Source of the DNA: Piscibacillus sp052246295
GTDB taxonomy: Bacteria; Bacillota; Bacilli; Bacillales; Alkalibacillaceae
NCBI GenBank assembly: GCA_052246295.1
Contig: JBQQCO010000010.1
Length of the DNA stretch: 64,000 nucleotides
Reading direction: 5' to 3' (one strand)
Positions 44,747 to 52,724 of the stretch are shown here, in pieces. The position numbers and the translations under genes are program-made. How positions within the stretch are numbered: position 1 is the first letter of the stretch; every line of letters begins with the position of its first letter. Below the pieces are notes generated by a model. The model saw only the letters and a program-made list of their open reading frames with translations. It was not told the origin of the DNA and made no database searches.

Positions 44747-45853
44747 GTGAACAAAAAAGTAGAATCACATATTGATTACGTTTTATTAACAGCTGTATTA
44801 ATTCTATTGCTAATTGGTGTGTTAATGGTTTATAGTTCATCTTCAGTATGGTCTGATTATAAATTTGGTGACTCCTTTTTTTATTTAAAACGACAATTGC
44901 TATTTGCTGTGATTGGATTAGTTGGAATTTGGATTGTAATTAAAATTCCATATTTTAAGTATATTAATTGGGCCATTACGATTTATATTGCATGTATTTT
45001 GTTATTAATTGCTTTGTTCATTCCAGGAATAGGAATGGTACGAGGTGGTGCAAACAGTTGGATTGGTGTCGGTGCATTCAGTATACAGCCTAGTGAATTT
45101 ATGAAGCTAGGATTGATTCTATTATTTGCAAAGCTTTTACCCAAAAAGCAACATGACCTTCCATTTTTATTTAAAGGTTTTTTCCCAATGCTAGGTTTAA
45201 TCTTACTCCCATTTGGATTGATTATGCTACAACCGGATTTAGGAACCGGATTAGTATTAGTTCTAACAGGCATGCTAATGCTTTTTATTTCAGGTGCAAA
45301 AATAAGTCATTTCGTTGGATTAGCCGTAATGGGATTAGTAGGTCTTGCAGGATTAATTATTTCTGCACCTTATCGTATTAGTCGGATCCAAGCTTTCCTA
45401 AATCCATGGGAAGATCCATTAGGTGATGGATTTCAAATTATCCAGTCATTATATGCGATTGGCCCAGGTGGTTTAATGGGATTGGGATTTGGGAATAGTA
45501 TGCAGAAGTATTTCTATTTACCAGAACCACAAACAGATTTTATATTTGCTGTGATGGCAGAAGAACTCGGCCTAATTGGGGGCGCATTTATCTTGTTCTT
45601 GTTCTTTATTGTGGTTTGGCGAGGAATTCTAATTGCAGTTCATTCACAGGATATGTCAGCTTCTCTTGTAGCTTTTGGGATTACTTCAATGATTATGATT
45701 CAAGTTATGATTAATATTAGCGTTGTTATTGGACTGATTCCGGTTACAGGGATTACATTACCTTTATTAAGTTATGGAGGCTCATCATTGACCTTAACAT
45801 TGGTGTCAATTGGTATATTGTTAAATATCAGTCGTTATGCGACAATAAAGTAG
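44747..45853 (+). CDS. spoVE: Stage V sporulation protein E (SEDS glycosyltransferase)
   Basis: SEDS-family peptidoglycan polymerase for the spore cortex, partner of SpoVD. It has 368 residues and ten helices, with GGANSWIGVGAFSIQPSEFMKLGL, QPDLGTG and PLLSYGGSS signatures. FtsW and RodA are close relatives; the position after murD matches spoVE in B. subtilis. The start is GTG 44747, seven bases after GGGGTG. In B. subtilis murG follows; here murB does. Confidence 0.9.
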   Translation: MNKKVESHIDYVLLTAVLILLLIGVLMVYSSSSVWSDYKFGDSFFYLKRQLLFAVIGLVGIWIVIKIPYFKYINWAITIYIACILLLIALFIPGIGMVRGGANSWIGVGAFSIQPSEFMKLGLILLFAKLLPKKQHDLPFLFKGFFPMLGLILLPFGLIMLQPDLGTGLVLVLTGMLMLFISGAKISHFVGLAVMGLVGLAGLIISAPYRISRIQAFLNPWEDPLGDGFQIIQSLYAIGPGGLMGLGFGNSMQKYFYLPEPQTDFIFAVMAEELGLIGGAFILFLFFIVVWRGILIAVHSQDMSASLVAFGITSMIMIQVMINISVVIGLIPVTGITLPLLSYGGSSLTLTLVSIGILLNISRYATIK

Positions 45854-45895
45854 TATACACCCTTAAAGTAGAAGATTTTAAAGGATGGATTAATT

Positions 45896-46795
45896 ATGCA
45901 ACAAATTGTAGATAAATTAAACGAAAAAGAAGTTGGAAAGGTTCTTCTTAACGAACCTTTAAAAAAACATACAACAATTAAGATTGGTGGCCCAGCTGAT
46001 CTATTTATTCAACCAAAATCAATCGATGGATTAAAAGAAGCACTTAACGTACTAAAGGAAAACAATATTCCAATTAGTGTCATAGGTCGTGGTTCTAACT
46101 TATTAATTCCTGATGAAGGAATTCGTGGTGCAGTCATTCAATTTGGAAAAGGTCTTGATCATCTCGAAGTGGACGGTGACCAGATTTTAGTTGGAGGCGG
46201 TTATCCATTAGTTAGGTTGGCAGCCATTATTAGCCGTGATGAATTGAGTGGGTTTGAATTTGCTGGTGGAATACCTGGTAGTATTGGTGGAGCAGTCTTT
46301 ATGAATGCCGGTGCTCATGGTTCGGATATTTCTAAAATTCTAGTAAAAGCACATGTTCTTTATGAAGATGGTACAACTGAATGGCTTACGAATGAAGAAA
46401 TGAAGTTTGATTATCGTAAATCAGTTTTACAAGATGAGAAGAAAGGTTTTTGTATTGAAGCTGTATTCCAACTTGAAAAAAGTAATAAACAAGATATATT
46501 AGCTGAATTGAAAAAACATAAAGATTATCGAAGAGATACTCAACCTTGGGATCACCCGTGTGCAGGAAGTATTTTTAGAAATCCACTTCCACGACACGCT
46601 GGACAATTAGTGGAGGAATTGGGCTTAAAAGGACATCAAATTGGTGGAGCTAAAATCTCTGAAATGCACGGGAACTTTATAGTTAATGAAGAAGATGCAT
46701 CTTATCATGATGTCATGGCTCTTATTCAGTTAATTAAAGACCAAGTTAAAGAAAAATATAATATAGAAATGGTTACAGAAGTTGAAATATTGTAA
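45896..46795 (+). CDS. murB: UDP-N-acetylenolpyruvoylglucosamine reductase
   Basis: FAD- and NADPH-dependent reduction of UDP-GlcNAc-enolpyruvate to UDP-MurNAc, 299 residues. FAD motifs VIGRGSNLLIPDEGIRG and FAGGIPGSIGGAVFMNAGAHG are present, as is the catalytic serine in CAGSIFRNP. It is the shorter type II MurB of Bacilli. ATG 45896 follows AAAGGATGG. It lies between spoVE and divIB; murG, which precedes it in B. subtilis, is absent from this cluster. Confidence 0.95.
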   Translation: MQQIVDKLNEKEVGKVLLNEPLKKHTTIKIGGPADLFIQPKSIDGLKEALNVLKENNIPISVIGRGSNLLIPDEGIRGAVIQFGKGLDHLEVDGDQILVGGGYPLVRLAAIISRDELSGFEFAGGIPGSIGGAVFMNAGAHGSDISKILVKAHVLYEDGTTEWLTNEEMKFDYRKSVLQDEKKGFCIEAVFQLEKSNKQDILAELKKHKDYRRDTQPWDHPCAGSIFRNPLPRHAGQLVEELGLKGHQIGGAKISEMHGNFIVNEEDASYHDVMALIQLIKDQVKEKYNIEMVTEVEIL

Positions 46796-46833
46796 ATTAA
46801 GCAAAAATACCTTATTATTATACCGTTGAATTA

Positions 46834-46842
46834 TGCTATAAT
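46834..46842 (+). promoter_or_regulatory. Extended -10 promoter upstream of divIB
   Basis: TGCTATAAT (46834-46842) lies about 40 bases before divIB, in the same TGCTATAATAATG context as the murE promoter. There is no strong -35. Confidence 0.6.
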
Positions 46843-46883
46843 AATGAAATAGAATCTATTTTTATTAAGGGGAAGCTTTTTGA

Positions 46884-47675
46884 ATGGCAGAGAAAAAAGT
46901 CGTTTCGATTGAAGATCGAATTCCTCAACTCAAACAACTTAGAAAAAGAAAAGCTAATCGACGGTTCTTTACTTATTTAACGTTGATTATACTTTTAATT
47001 CTAGTTATTGTTTATTTGCAATCACCATTAAGCCATATAAGCAATATTGAAGTCCAAAATAACAGAGTCATATCTGATGATGAAGTTGTTGAACTAAGTG
47101 GTTTATCAACTAATCAATCTTTTTGGTCTATTAATCGAGATGAAGTAATCAGTAGTGTAGAATCACACCAAGAAATAAGTGACGTTACCATGAAACGTAG
47201 CTGGTACAATAAAGTTACTTTACAAGTAAATGAATTTACTCGTGTTGGTTATGTTAAAACTAGCAATCTATTTAATCCGATTTTGGAGAATGGTCAAGTG
47301 TTAAAAGATACAGAATTAAAAGTTCCAAAAGGGGATGCCCCAGTATTACATGGGTTTTCGAATGAGGATAAACTTTTAACTCGTTTAACACAACAACTAG
47401 CTAATTTAGATTCGGCAGTTGTATCACTCATCTCTGAAGTATATTCGGATCCAACAGAAACAAATCAGGACCGCATTAGGCTATACACAACGGATGGACA
47501 AGAAGTGATTGCCTCTATTCATAATTTTGAAGAAAAGATGAGTTTATATCCTTCAATAGCATCTCAAGTGGCACCTGATTTGGAAGGTGTATTATACATA
47601 GATGTTGGTGCTTACTTTAAACCATATGATACTAGTGATGAAGTAGAAATAGAAGCAGAGTCCCAGGAAAATTAA
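46884..47675 (+). CDS. divIB: Cell division protein DivIB (FtsQ)
   Basis: Bitopic division protein that complexes with FtsL and DivIC, 263 residues: basic cytoplasmic N-terminus (about 27), one helix (about 28-46), POTRA domain (about 50-120; SHISNIEVQNNRVISDDEVV) and the beta domain. It has a short acidic C-terminus. ATG 46884 follows AAGGGGAAG with a longish spacer. ylxW, ylxX and sbp, which follow in B. subtilis, are absent. Confidence 0.93.
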   Translation: MAEKKVVSIEDRIPQLKQLRKRKANRRFFTYLTLIILLILVIVYLQSPLSHISNIEVQNNRVISDDEVVELSGLSTNQSFWSINRDEVISSVESHQEISDVTMKRSWYNKVTLQVNEFTRVGYVKTSNLFNPILENGQVLKDTELKVPKGDAPVLHGFSNEDKLLTRLTQQLANLDSAVVSLISEVYSDPTETNQDRIRLYTTDGQEVIASIHNFEEKMSLYPSIASQVAPDLEGVLYIDVGAYFKPYDTSDEVEIEAESQEN

Positions 47676-47712
47676 TGTCATTTATGTATTTGTTATTTTT
47701 TTGAAGAATCTA

Positions 47713-47741
47713 GAAGGTATTAGCTTTAAAACATTGAATTA
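47713..47741 (+). promoter_or_regulatory. Sigma-H-type promoter of ftsA-ftsZ
   Basis: GAAGGTATT (47713-47721), an 11-base spacer and ATTGAATTA (47733-47741) match the sigma-H pattern RnAGGAwWW-N11-RnnGAATww with one mismatch, 50 bases before the ftsA start. B. subtilis ftsAZ has a sigma-H promoter that raises FtsZ at the onset of sporulation. Confidence 0.6.
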
Positions 47742-47791
47742 AAAGAATAAGGAATAGAACATGATATGAGCCGTAGTCGGAGGTGCGAACG

Positions 47792-49099
47792 TTGAATCGT
47801 AGTGAAATTTTAGTCAGTCTAGATATCGGTACTTCCAAAGTCAAAGTCATTATCGGTGAAGTTTCTAAAGATACGATGAATGTAATTGGAGTTGGAGTAG
47901 CTGAATCAAAAGGAATGAAAAAAGGTGCGATTGTAGATATCGATCAAACTGTTCATTCAATACAAAATGCAGTAGATCAAGCAGAACGCATGGTGGATAT
48001 GGAAATCCAACGTGTTATTGTAAGCATCAATGGTAGCCATATTGACCTTCAAGATTGTCATGGAGTAGTTGCAGTATCTAGTGAAACACGAGAAATATCT
48101 GATGAAGATATCGAACGTGTAATTGAAGCTTCACAAGTCATGTCGATTCCTCCAGAGAGAGAGATTGTTGATGTCTACCCTAAACAATTCATAGTTGATG
48201 GCCAAGACGAAATTACTGATCCAAGAGGAATGATTGGTGTACGTCTTGAGATGCAAGGGACTTTAGTTACTTGTGGTCGAACAAATTTACATAACATTTT
48301 AAAATGTGTTGAAAGAGCAGGTTTAGAAGTACAGGATATTTGCTTGCAGCCATTAGCTTCAGGTGAAGTTGCTCTTTCAAGAGATGAGAAGAGTCTAGGA
48401 GTAGGCCTTGTCAACATTGGTGCAGGTAGCACAACAGTTTCTGTTTTCGCTGACGGAAACCTAGTGCAAACGTTTGTTATGCCACTTGGAGGAGACAACA
48501 TTACTAAAGACCTTTCAATAGGGTTAAAGACCACTACTGAAGAAGCAGAAATTATTAAACAAGAATATGGACATGCTTATCTGAAAGAAGCTTTGGAAGA
48601 TAATACTTTTAATGTGACAACTATTGGAAGTAATGAAAAGCAGACCTTCAGTCAGGTCCAAATCACTGAAATTATTGAGGCAAGGTTGGGAGAGATTTTC
48701 CATTTTATCATGCAAGAATACAGAAGAATGGGTTATCGTGACCTTCCTGGTGGGTATGTATTAACTGGTGGAGTCATGAGTCTTCCGGGTGCAGATTTAC
48801 TAGCAAGAGATATTTTCCAAACCAATGTCAGAATTTCAGTACCAACTCATATTGGTGTACGAGAACCACATTTTACCGTTGGCTTAGGAACCTTGCAATT
48901 TGCTTACCGTAATGCGAAAATACAAGGTAAAGATTATGTTTCAGGTGTAAGGTTAGAGGGAAATGAGTCTAATCAATCTTCTAAACCAAAAGCTGAAAAG
49001 AAAGAAAAGCACGATCCCGAAAAAGTTAGAAGTAAAAATAAAGATAAAGAAAACAAAGAAAGTCTTGTGAAAAAACTACAAAACTACTTCTTTGATTAA
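47792..49099 (+). CDS. ftsA: Cell division protein FtsA
   Basis: Actin-like ATPase that tethers FtsZ to the membrane, 435 residues. It has phosphate loop SLDIGTSKVKVIIGE, 1C domain, NIGAGSTTVSVF and GYVLTGGVMSLPG. A lysine/glutamate-rich linker (about 390-420) leads to the C-terminal amphipathic membrane-targeting helix VKKLQNYFFD. The start is TTG 47792 (MNRSEILVSLDIG), seven bases after GGAGGT; the in-frame GTG at 47783 lies within that ribosome site. Confidence 0.95.
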   Translation: MNRSEILVSLDIGTSKVKVIIGEVSKDTMNVIGVGVAESKGMKKGAIVDIDQTVHSIQNAVDQAERMVDMEIQRVIVSINGSHIDLQDCHGVVAVSSETREISDEDIERVIEASQVMSIPPEREIVDVYPKQFIVDGQDEITDPRGMIGVRLEMQGTLVTCGRTNLHNILKCVERAGLEVQDICLQPLASGEVALSRDEKSLGVGLVNIGAGSTTVSVFADGNLVQTFVMPLGGDNITKDLSIGLKTTTEEAEIIKQEYGHAYLKEALEDNTFNVTTIGSNEKQTFSQVQITEIIEARLGEIFHFIMQEYRRMGYRDLPGGYVLTGGVMSLPGADLLARDIFQTNVRISVPTHIGVREPHFTVGLGTLQFAYRNAKIQGKDYVSGVRLEGNESNQSSKPKAEKKEKHDPEKVRSKNKDKENKESLVKKLQNYFFD

Positions 49100-49160
49100 T
49101 ACTAGTGATTCCTTCATAAAGTCACTGATTGGAATATTGAAACAATAGGAGGAACAAGTG

Positions 49161-50297
49161 ATGTTGGATTTTGAATCAAATGTTGACCAATTAGCAAAAA
49201 TAAAAGTAATCGGTTGCGGTGGTGGTGGAAGTAACGCTGTAAACCGTATGATCGAACATGGTGTACAAGGCGTAGAGTTTATTGCCGTTAATACGGATGC
49301 CCAAGCTCTTAATCTATCAAAAGCAGAAACTAAACTACAAATTGGTGAGAAATTAACACGAGGACTTGGAGCAGGTGCGAATCCAGAAGTTGGTAAGAAG
49401 GCTGCTGAAGAAAGCAAAGAATTAATTGAAGAAGCTTTAGCAGGTGCTGATATGGTATTCGTCACAGCAGGTATGGGTGGCGGCACCGGTACAGGTGCTG
49501 CACCAGTAATAGCACAAATTGCAAAAGAACTAGGAGCTCTAACAGTAGGAGTTGTAACTCGCCCGTTCTTATTTGAAGGACGTAAACGTTCAACTCAAGC
49601 TACAACAGGTGTCGATTCACTTAAAGCAAATGTGGATACATTAATCGTTATTCCAAATGATCGCTTATTAGAAATTGTTGATAAAAACACACCGATGTTA
49701 GAAGCATTCCGAGAGGCGGATAATGTATTACGTCAAGGCGTTCAAGGTATTTCAGATTTAATTGCAGTACCTGGTCTAATCAACGTGGACTTTGCTGACG
49801 TTAAAACAATTATGGCAGACAAGGGATCAGCTTTAATGGGTATTGGAGTTGCAACTGGTGAAAATCGTGCGACGGAAGCAGCTAAAAAAGCTATTTCTTC
49901 TCCTTTACTAGAGACATCCATTGATGGTGCTCACGGAGTTCTTATGAATATTTCTGGTGGAGCTAATCTAAGTCTTTTTGAAGTACAAGAAGCCGCTGAG
50001 ATCGTTACATCAGCTGCAGACCAAGAAGTTAATGTGATTTTTGGTTCAGTCATTAATGAAAATCTTAAAGATGAAATTGTTGTAACTGTTATTGCAACTG
50101 GTTTTGATGAGACGAAACAAGAGGAACCTAGTCAAGGTCCAAGTTATCAACAAAAGCCAGTTCAAAGCTCACCTTCAATAGGTGGACAGCCACAACAACA
50201 AACTTCAAGACAAGAGTCTACTAGTCGTAGGCCATCTTTTGAAGAGGATACACTAGACATCCCTACATTCCTAAGAAATCGCAATCGCGATCGATAA
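49161..50297 (+). CDS. ftsZ: Cell division protein FtsZ
   Basis: Tubulin-like GTPase that forms the division ring, 378 residues. It has glycine-rich G1 loop VIGCGGGGSNAVNRM, tubulin signature GGGTGTG (about residue 105), T7 loop NVDFADVKTIM and the C-terminal conserved peptide LDIPTFLRNRNR that binds FtsA and SepF. ATG 49161 is eight bases after AGGAGG; GTG 49158 is too close. A terminator follows, then the ISL3-derived element instead of the bpr gene of B. subtilis. Confidence 0.98.
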   Translation: MLDFESNVDQLAKIKVIGCGGGGSNAVNRMIEHGVQGVEFIAVNTDAQALNLSKAETKLQIGEKLTRGLGAGANPEVGKKAAEESKELIEEALAGADMVFVTAGMGGGTGTGAAPVIAQIAKELGALTVGVVTRPFLFEGRKRSTQATTGVDSLKANVDTLIVIPNDRLLEIVDKNTPMLEAFREADNVLRQGVQGISDLIAVPGLINVDFADVKTIMADKGSALMGIGVATGENRATEAAKKAISSPLLETSIDGAHGVLMNISGGANLSLFEVQEAAEIVTSAADQEVNVIFGSVINENLKDEIVVTVIATGFDETKQEEPSQGPSYQQKPVQSSPSIGGQPQQQTSRQESTSRRPSFEEDTLDIPTFLRNRNRDR

Positions 50298-50305
50298 CAT
50301 ATATT

Positions 50306-50343
50306 AACGAACACTATTCATCAATGAGTAGTGTTCGTTTTTT
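50306..50343 (+). terminator. Terminator of ftsA-ftsZ
   Basis: The stem AACGAACACTA / TAGTGTTCGTT (50306-50339), with inner TCAT/ATGA pairing, is followed by TTTTTT. Confidence 0.9.
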
Positions 50344-50377
50344 AGGCTCTAATATTTGTTGGGGTAAAGGTTTTTCT
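50344..50377. repeat. Possible second ISL3-type end remnant
   Basis: AGGCTCTAATATTTGTTGGG (50344-50363) starts with GGCTCTA, like the end of the adjacent 545-bp element (GGCTCTATACC at 50378). It may be a solo terminal repeat left from an earlier insertion at the ftsZ terminator. Confidence 0.25.
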
Positions 50378-50580
50378 GGCTCTATACCAAATGTGGTGGT
50401 GTCTATTGTCACAACAATTATGTTGAGAGATTGATGATTGAACCGTTGGTTTGTGACTCACTATCGGCGGACGCTTGCCGTGGGCACGGCTTCAGCTAAC
50501 TGGGGAAAGAAATACGCTTTCCCCAGTGGATCTTCAGCTCGTGCTGTTCCCACTGGCGTCGCCGCCTATCGCTCGTCACA

Positions 50581-50745
50581 TTCTAACAACTTCTTACCAC
50601 GCTTCATCTTCTTACGCGTGTTATTATCTACATCATGCTTATGTCATCAAGTGCCCAATACACATGTCGCATATAATGAAAACGGTCTGCGATAATTAAA
50701 TGCTTTTGATAAATCTATTACAACGATTTCAACTTGGCTCGTATT
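50581..50745 (-). pseudogene. Degenerate ISL3-family transposase fragment
   Basis: On the minus strand, three frames read in succession as pieces of an ISL3 transposase (DDE_Tnp_ISL3): VEIVVIDLSKAFNY (50733-50692), IADRFHYMRHVYWALDD (50693-50643) and DVDNNTRKKMKRGKKLLE (50634-50581). The first contains the catalytic Asp of V-x-D-x-S-x-AF and the second the ADRFH motif. At least two frameshifts and an internal deletion separate them, so it is inactive. It is the only coding trace in the 545-bp element. Confidence 0.75.
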
Positions 50746-50769
50746 ACATGAACGTAAGCACTAAGCGGA

Positions 50770-50842
50770 ATCAAAATGCGTAGACTCCTGCGGGAACAGC
50801 ACGAGGCTCGAGCCGTGCCCGCGGAAAGCGAAGCATTTTGAT
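50770..50842. repeat. 73-bp GC-rich palindromic repeat unit
   Basis: Perfect 10-bp ends ATCAAAATGC / GCATTTTGAT enclose a GC-rich interior (GCACGAGGC-TCGA-GCCGTGC) that can form a strong hairpin. Half of it survives in the 210-bp copy, and related sequence lies in inverted orientation at about 50463-50560 and again at 63447-63560. Such GC-rich units are scattered through many Bacillaceae genomes; their role is unknown. Confidence 0.7.
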
Positions 50843-50922
50843 GGAGCGATGTTAAATATAATCATTAAAAGGATAAAAAGTGGATGGTGTAAATTTTACA
50901 CCACCACATTTGAAATAGAACC

Positions 50923-51001
50923 GTATTAATTGTAAGGTTGTTTATGGATATATTTACAATAAAACTTATATAGACAAAAGCTTTCAAAATTAGATGATAA
51001 A
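50923..51001. other. AT-rich spacer between repeat and spoIIG promoter
   Basis: The remaining 79 bases of the 787-base ftsZ-spoIIGA gap hold no frame. TAGACAAAAG (50971-50980) is a weak Spo0A-box-like sequence. Nothing else is recognisable. Confidence 0.4.
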
Positions 51002-51046
51002 AGAGCCGAAAAATTGACATGATTTTTCGGCTCTCTTTTTTATACT
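51002..51046 (+). promoter_or_regulatory. spoIIG promoter overlapping a terminator hairpin
   Basis: TTGACA (51014-51019) and TATACT (51041-51046) are separated by 21 bases. B. subtilis spoIIG is the classic sigma-A promoter with an over-long (22-base) spacer that only works with Spo0A~P. Here the -35 starts one base past the left arm of a perfect hairpin, AGAGCCGAAAAA / TTTTTCGGCTCT (51002-51034), and a T-run precedes the -10. The arms contain AGCCGAA, one base off the 0A box TGNCGAA. The hairpin plus T-run would also stop readthrough from upstream. Confidence 0.65.
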
Positions 51047-51084
51047 TTTATATAAATAGACCTTCACTAAATTAACTAGGATGA

Positions 51085-52005
51085 ATGACTGTGCAAATCT
51101 ACTTGGATTTAATTTGGATGCTCAATCTCATATTTGATTGGTTAGTTTTACTAGTTGTTGCATGGGCTGTGCGGCAGCCGTTTTCTCATTTGCGTTTATT
51201 TTTAGCTAGCTTTTACGCTTCATTAATAGTTCCACTGTCATTTATCTCAAACTTGGACTGGCTTAATTGGCCACTAGTAAAGTTAATATATTCGATTGGA
51301 ATCATCTTAATTGCTTTTCCGTTCCACTCGATTCGCCGTTTTGTCATTTATATTTTCAGCTTTTACTTTATAAATTTTTCAATAGGAGGTGGATTATTTG
51401 CATTACATTACGTCTTGCAGTCCCAACAAATTGATTTGCCCTGGTTAGGTCACGTAGCTTATGGAAATATGGTGAGCTGGGTATTCGTTTTAATCTTTTT
51501 TCCTGTATTTGTTTATTTTACGAAAGATCGATTACAGAAGTTAGCCATAGTTAAATTGCAACATGAGCAAATTTACGATGTTATTGTACATATTGACCAA
51601 CATCGTAAGTTTTACCTTAAAGGTTTCTATGATACAGGCAACCAACTAACCCATCCATTGATGAACAAACCTATTATGCTAATAGATGAATCAACTGCTC
51701 ATACTTTGTTTGGGGAAAAGAAGGTTCTTCAGTTGAAGTCAAAACCATTTGACCAGCCTGACTTTGAAACACCATTTGAATATATTCCTTTAAAGAAGGC
51801 TGGTGGTGATGTTGGATACATCCCTGTCTTTCAAGTTCGTCAAATATCCATTAAAGTGAATGACTACTTACACTCATCAAATCGAGTTTATATTGGTATA
51901 CATTTTGGTGAGTTTTCAAATAGCATGACATATAACTGTTTGTTACATCCATTACTATTTCAATCGAAAAATACTAAGGTTCAACATGTGAAAGGAGTAA
52001 TCTAA
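51085..52005 (+). CDS. spoIIGA: Sporulation sigma-E factor-processing peptidase
   Basis: Membrane aspartic protease that removes the pro-sequence of sigma-E in the mother cell after a signal from the forespore (SpoIIR). It has 306 residues: five N-terminal helices (about 1-150) and a C-terminal protease domain with FYDTGNQLTHP, whose Asp is catalytic, acting as a dimer. The start ATG 51085 (MTVQIYLDL) has AGGATGA upstream; GTG 51091 is an alternative. The stop overlaps sigE as TAATG. Confidence 0.94.
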   Translation: MTVQIYLDLIWMLNLIFDWLVLLVVAWAVRQPFSHLRLFLASFYASLIVPLSFISNLDWLNWPLVKLIYSIGIILIAFPFHSIRRFVIYIFSFYFINFSIGGGLFALHYVLQSQQIDLPWLGHVAYGNMVSWVFVLIFFPVFVYFTKDRLQKLAIVKLQHEQIYDVIVHIDQHRKFYLKGFYDTGNQLTHPLMNKPIMLIDESTAHTLFGEKKVLQLKSKPFDQPDFETPFEYIPLKKAGGDVGYIPVFQVRQISIKVNDYLHSSNRVYIGIHFGEFSNSMTYNCLLHPLLFQSKNTKVQHVKGVI

Positions 52006-52724
52006 TGAAACGAGTATGGTATCGAATTAAATTATTCTTCTTATCGATTATATTAAAAATTAAACGTAAGCCAGATGAGGTATATTATATAGGTGGTAGC
52101 GAGGCATTGCCGCCACCATTATCAAAAGAAGAAGAAAGAGAAATGCTTGATCGTGTTTCTAATGGTGATAATGAGGCTAAGTCTAAATTGATTGAGCATA
52201 ATTTACGACTTGTTGTTTATATTGCTAAGAAATTCGAGAACACAGGCATTCATATTGAAGATTTGATTAGTATTGGTTCCATTGGATTAATCAAAGCCGT
52301 TAATACATTTAACCCTGAGAAAAATATTAAATTAGCAACGTATGCATCTAGGTGTATAGAGAACGAAATACTTATGTACCTACGAAGAAATAACAAGCGT
52401 AAGACCGAGATCTCTTTCGATGAACCATTAAATGTAGATTGGGATGGCAATGAGTTATTATTATCTGATGTTCTCGGAACAGATGAGAACATTATTACGA
52501 AGGATTTGGACTTATCTGTTGATAAAAATTTATTGAAAAATGCCTTATCAAAGTTAAACGGGCGAGAAAAACAAATCATGGAAATGCGTTTCGGGTTAAG
52601 TGGTCACCAAGAACAAACTCAAAAAGACGTTGCCGAGCAGTTAGGAATTTCTCAATCTTATATTTCAAGGTTAGAGAAGAAAATCATTCGTCGTCTGAAA
52701 AAAGAGTTTAATAAAATGGTTTAA
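52005..52724 (+). CDS. sigE: RNA polymerase sigma-E factor (pro-sigma-E)
   Basis: First mother-cell sigma factor of sporulation, 239 residues. The first about 27 residues are an amphipathic pro-sequence (MKRVWYRIKLFFLSIILKIK), ending before the conserved DEVYYIGGSEALPPPL processing region. Region 2 (EHNLRLVVYIAKKFENTGIHIEDLISIG) and region 4 (QKDVAEQLGISQSYISRLEKK) follow. ATG 52005 follows AAAGGAG and overlaps the spoIIGA stop by one base. A hairpin separates it from sigG. Confidence 0.96.
   Translation: MKRVWYRIKLFFLSIILKIKRKPDEVYYIGGSEALPPPLSKEEEREMLDRVSNGDNEAKSKLIEHNLRLVVYIAKKFENTGIHIEDLISIGSIGLIKAVNTFNPEKNIKLATYASRCIENEILMYLRRNNKRKTEISFDEPLNVDWDGNELLLSDVLGTDENIITKDLDLSVDKNLLKNALSKLNGREKQIMEMRFGLSGHQEQTQKDVAEQLGISQSYISRLEKKIIRRLKKEFNKMV

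Larger units (their letters stand above)
50378..50922. mobile_element. 545-bp non-autonomous ISL3-family derivative
   Basis: Bounded by 25-base inverted repeats (50378-50402 and 50898-50922; 22 of 25 matching, starting GGYTCTAT and sharing CAAATGTGGTGGTGT), the GG-TCT form typical of ISL3. Inside are two inverted GC-rich repeat units and, on the minus strand, a decayed ISL3 transposase fragment. The flanks GTTTTTCT and GTATTAAT do not form a duplication. The outer 105 bases on each side reappear in the 210-bp copy at 20722-20931. No open frame is intact. Confidence 0.85.

Noticed and set aside
48175..48534. A 119-codon minus-strand frame opposite ftsA
   Set aside because: It is a shadow of the ftsA coding frame with no start context and a composition unlike neighbouring proteins.
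49076..49486. A 136-codon minus-strand frame opposite the start of ftsZ
   Set aside because: It is antisense to the glycine-rich ftsZ N-terminus, which explains the Pro/Ala-rich translation; no ribosome site.
50438..50699. Two overlapping plus-strand frames inside the 545-bp element
   Set aside because: They run across inverted GC-rich repeats and antisense to the transposase relic; no ribosome site and no resemblance to any protein.
51002..51042. A free-standing terminator of a lost gene such as bpr
   Set aside because: The hairpin is real, but TTGACA and TATACT sit in and beside it at spoIIG-like spacing, so I annotate it as the spoIIG promoter with a possible terminator function.
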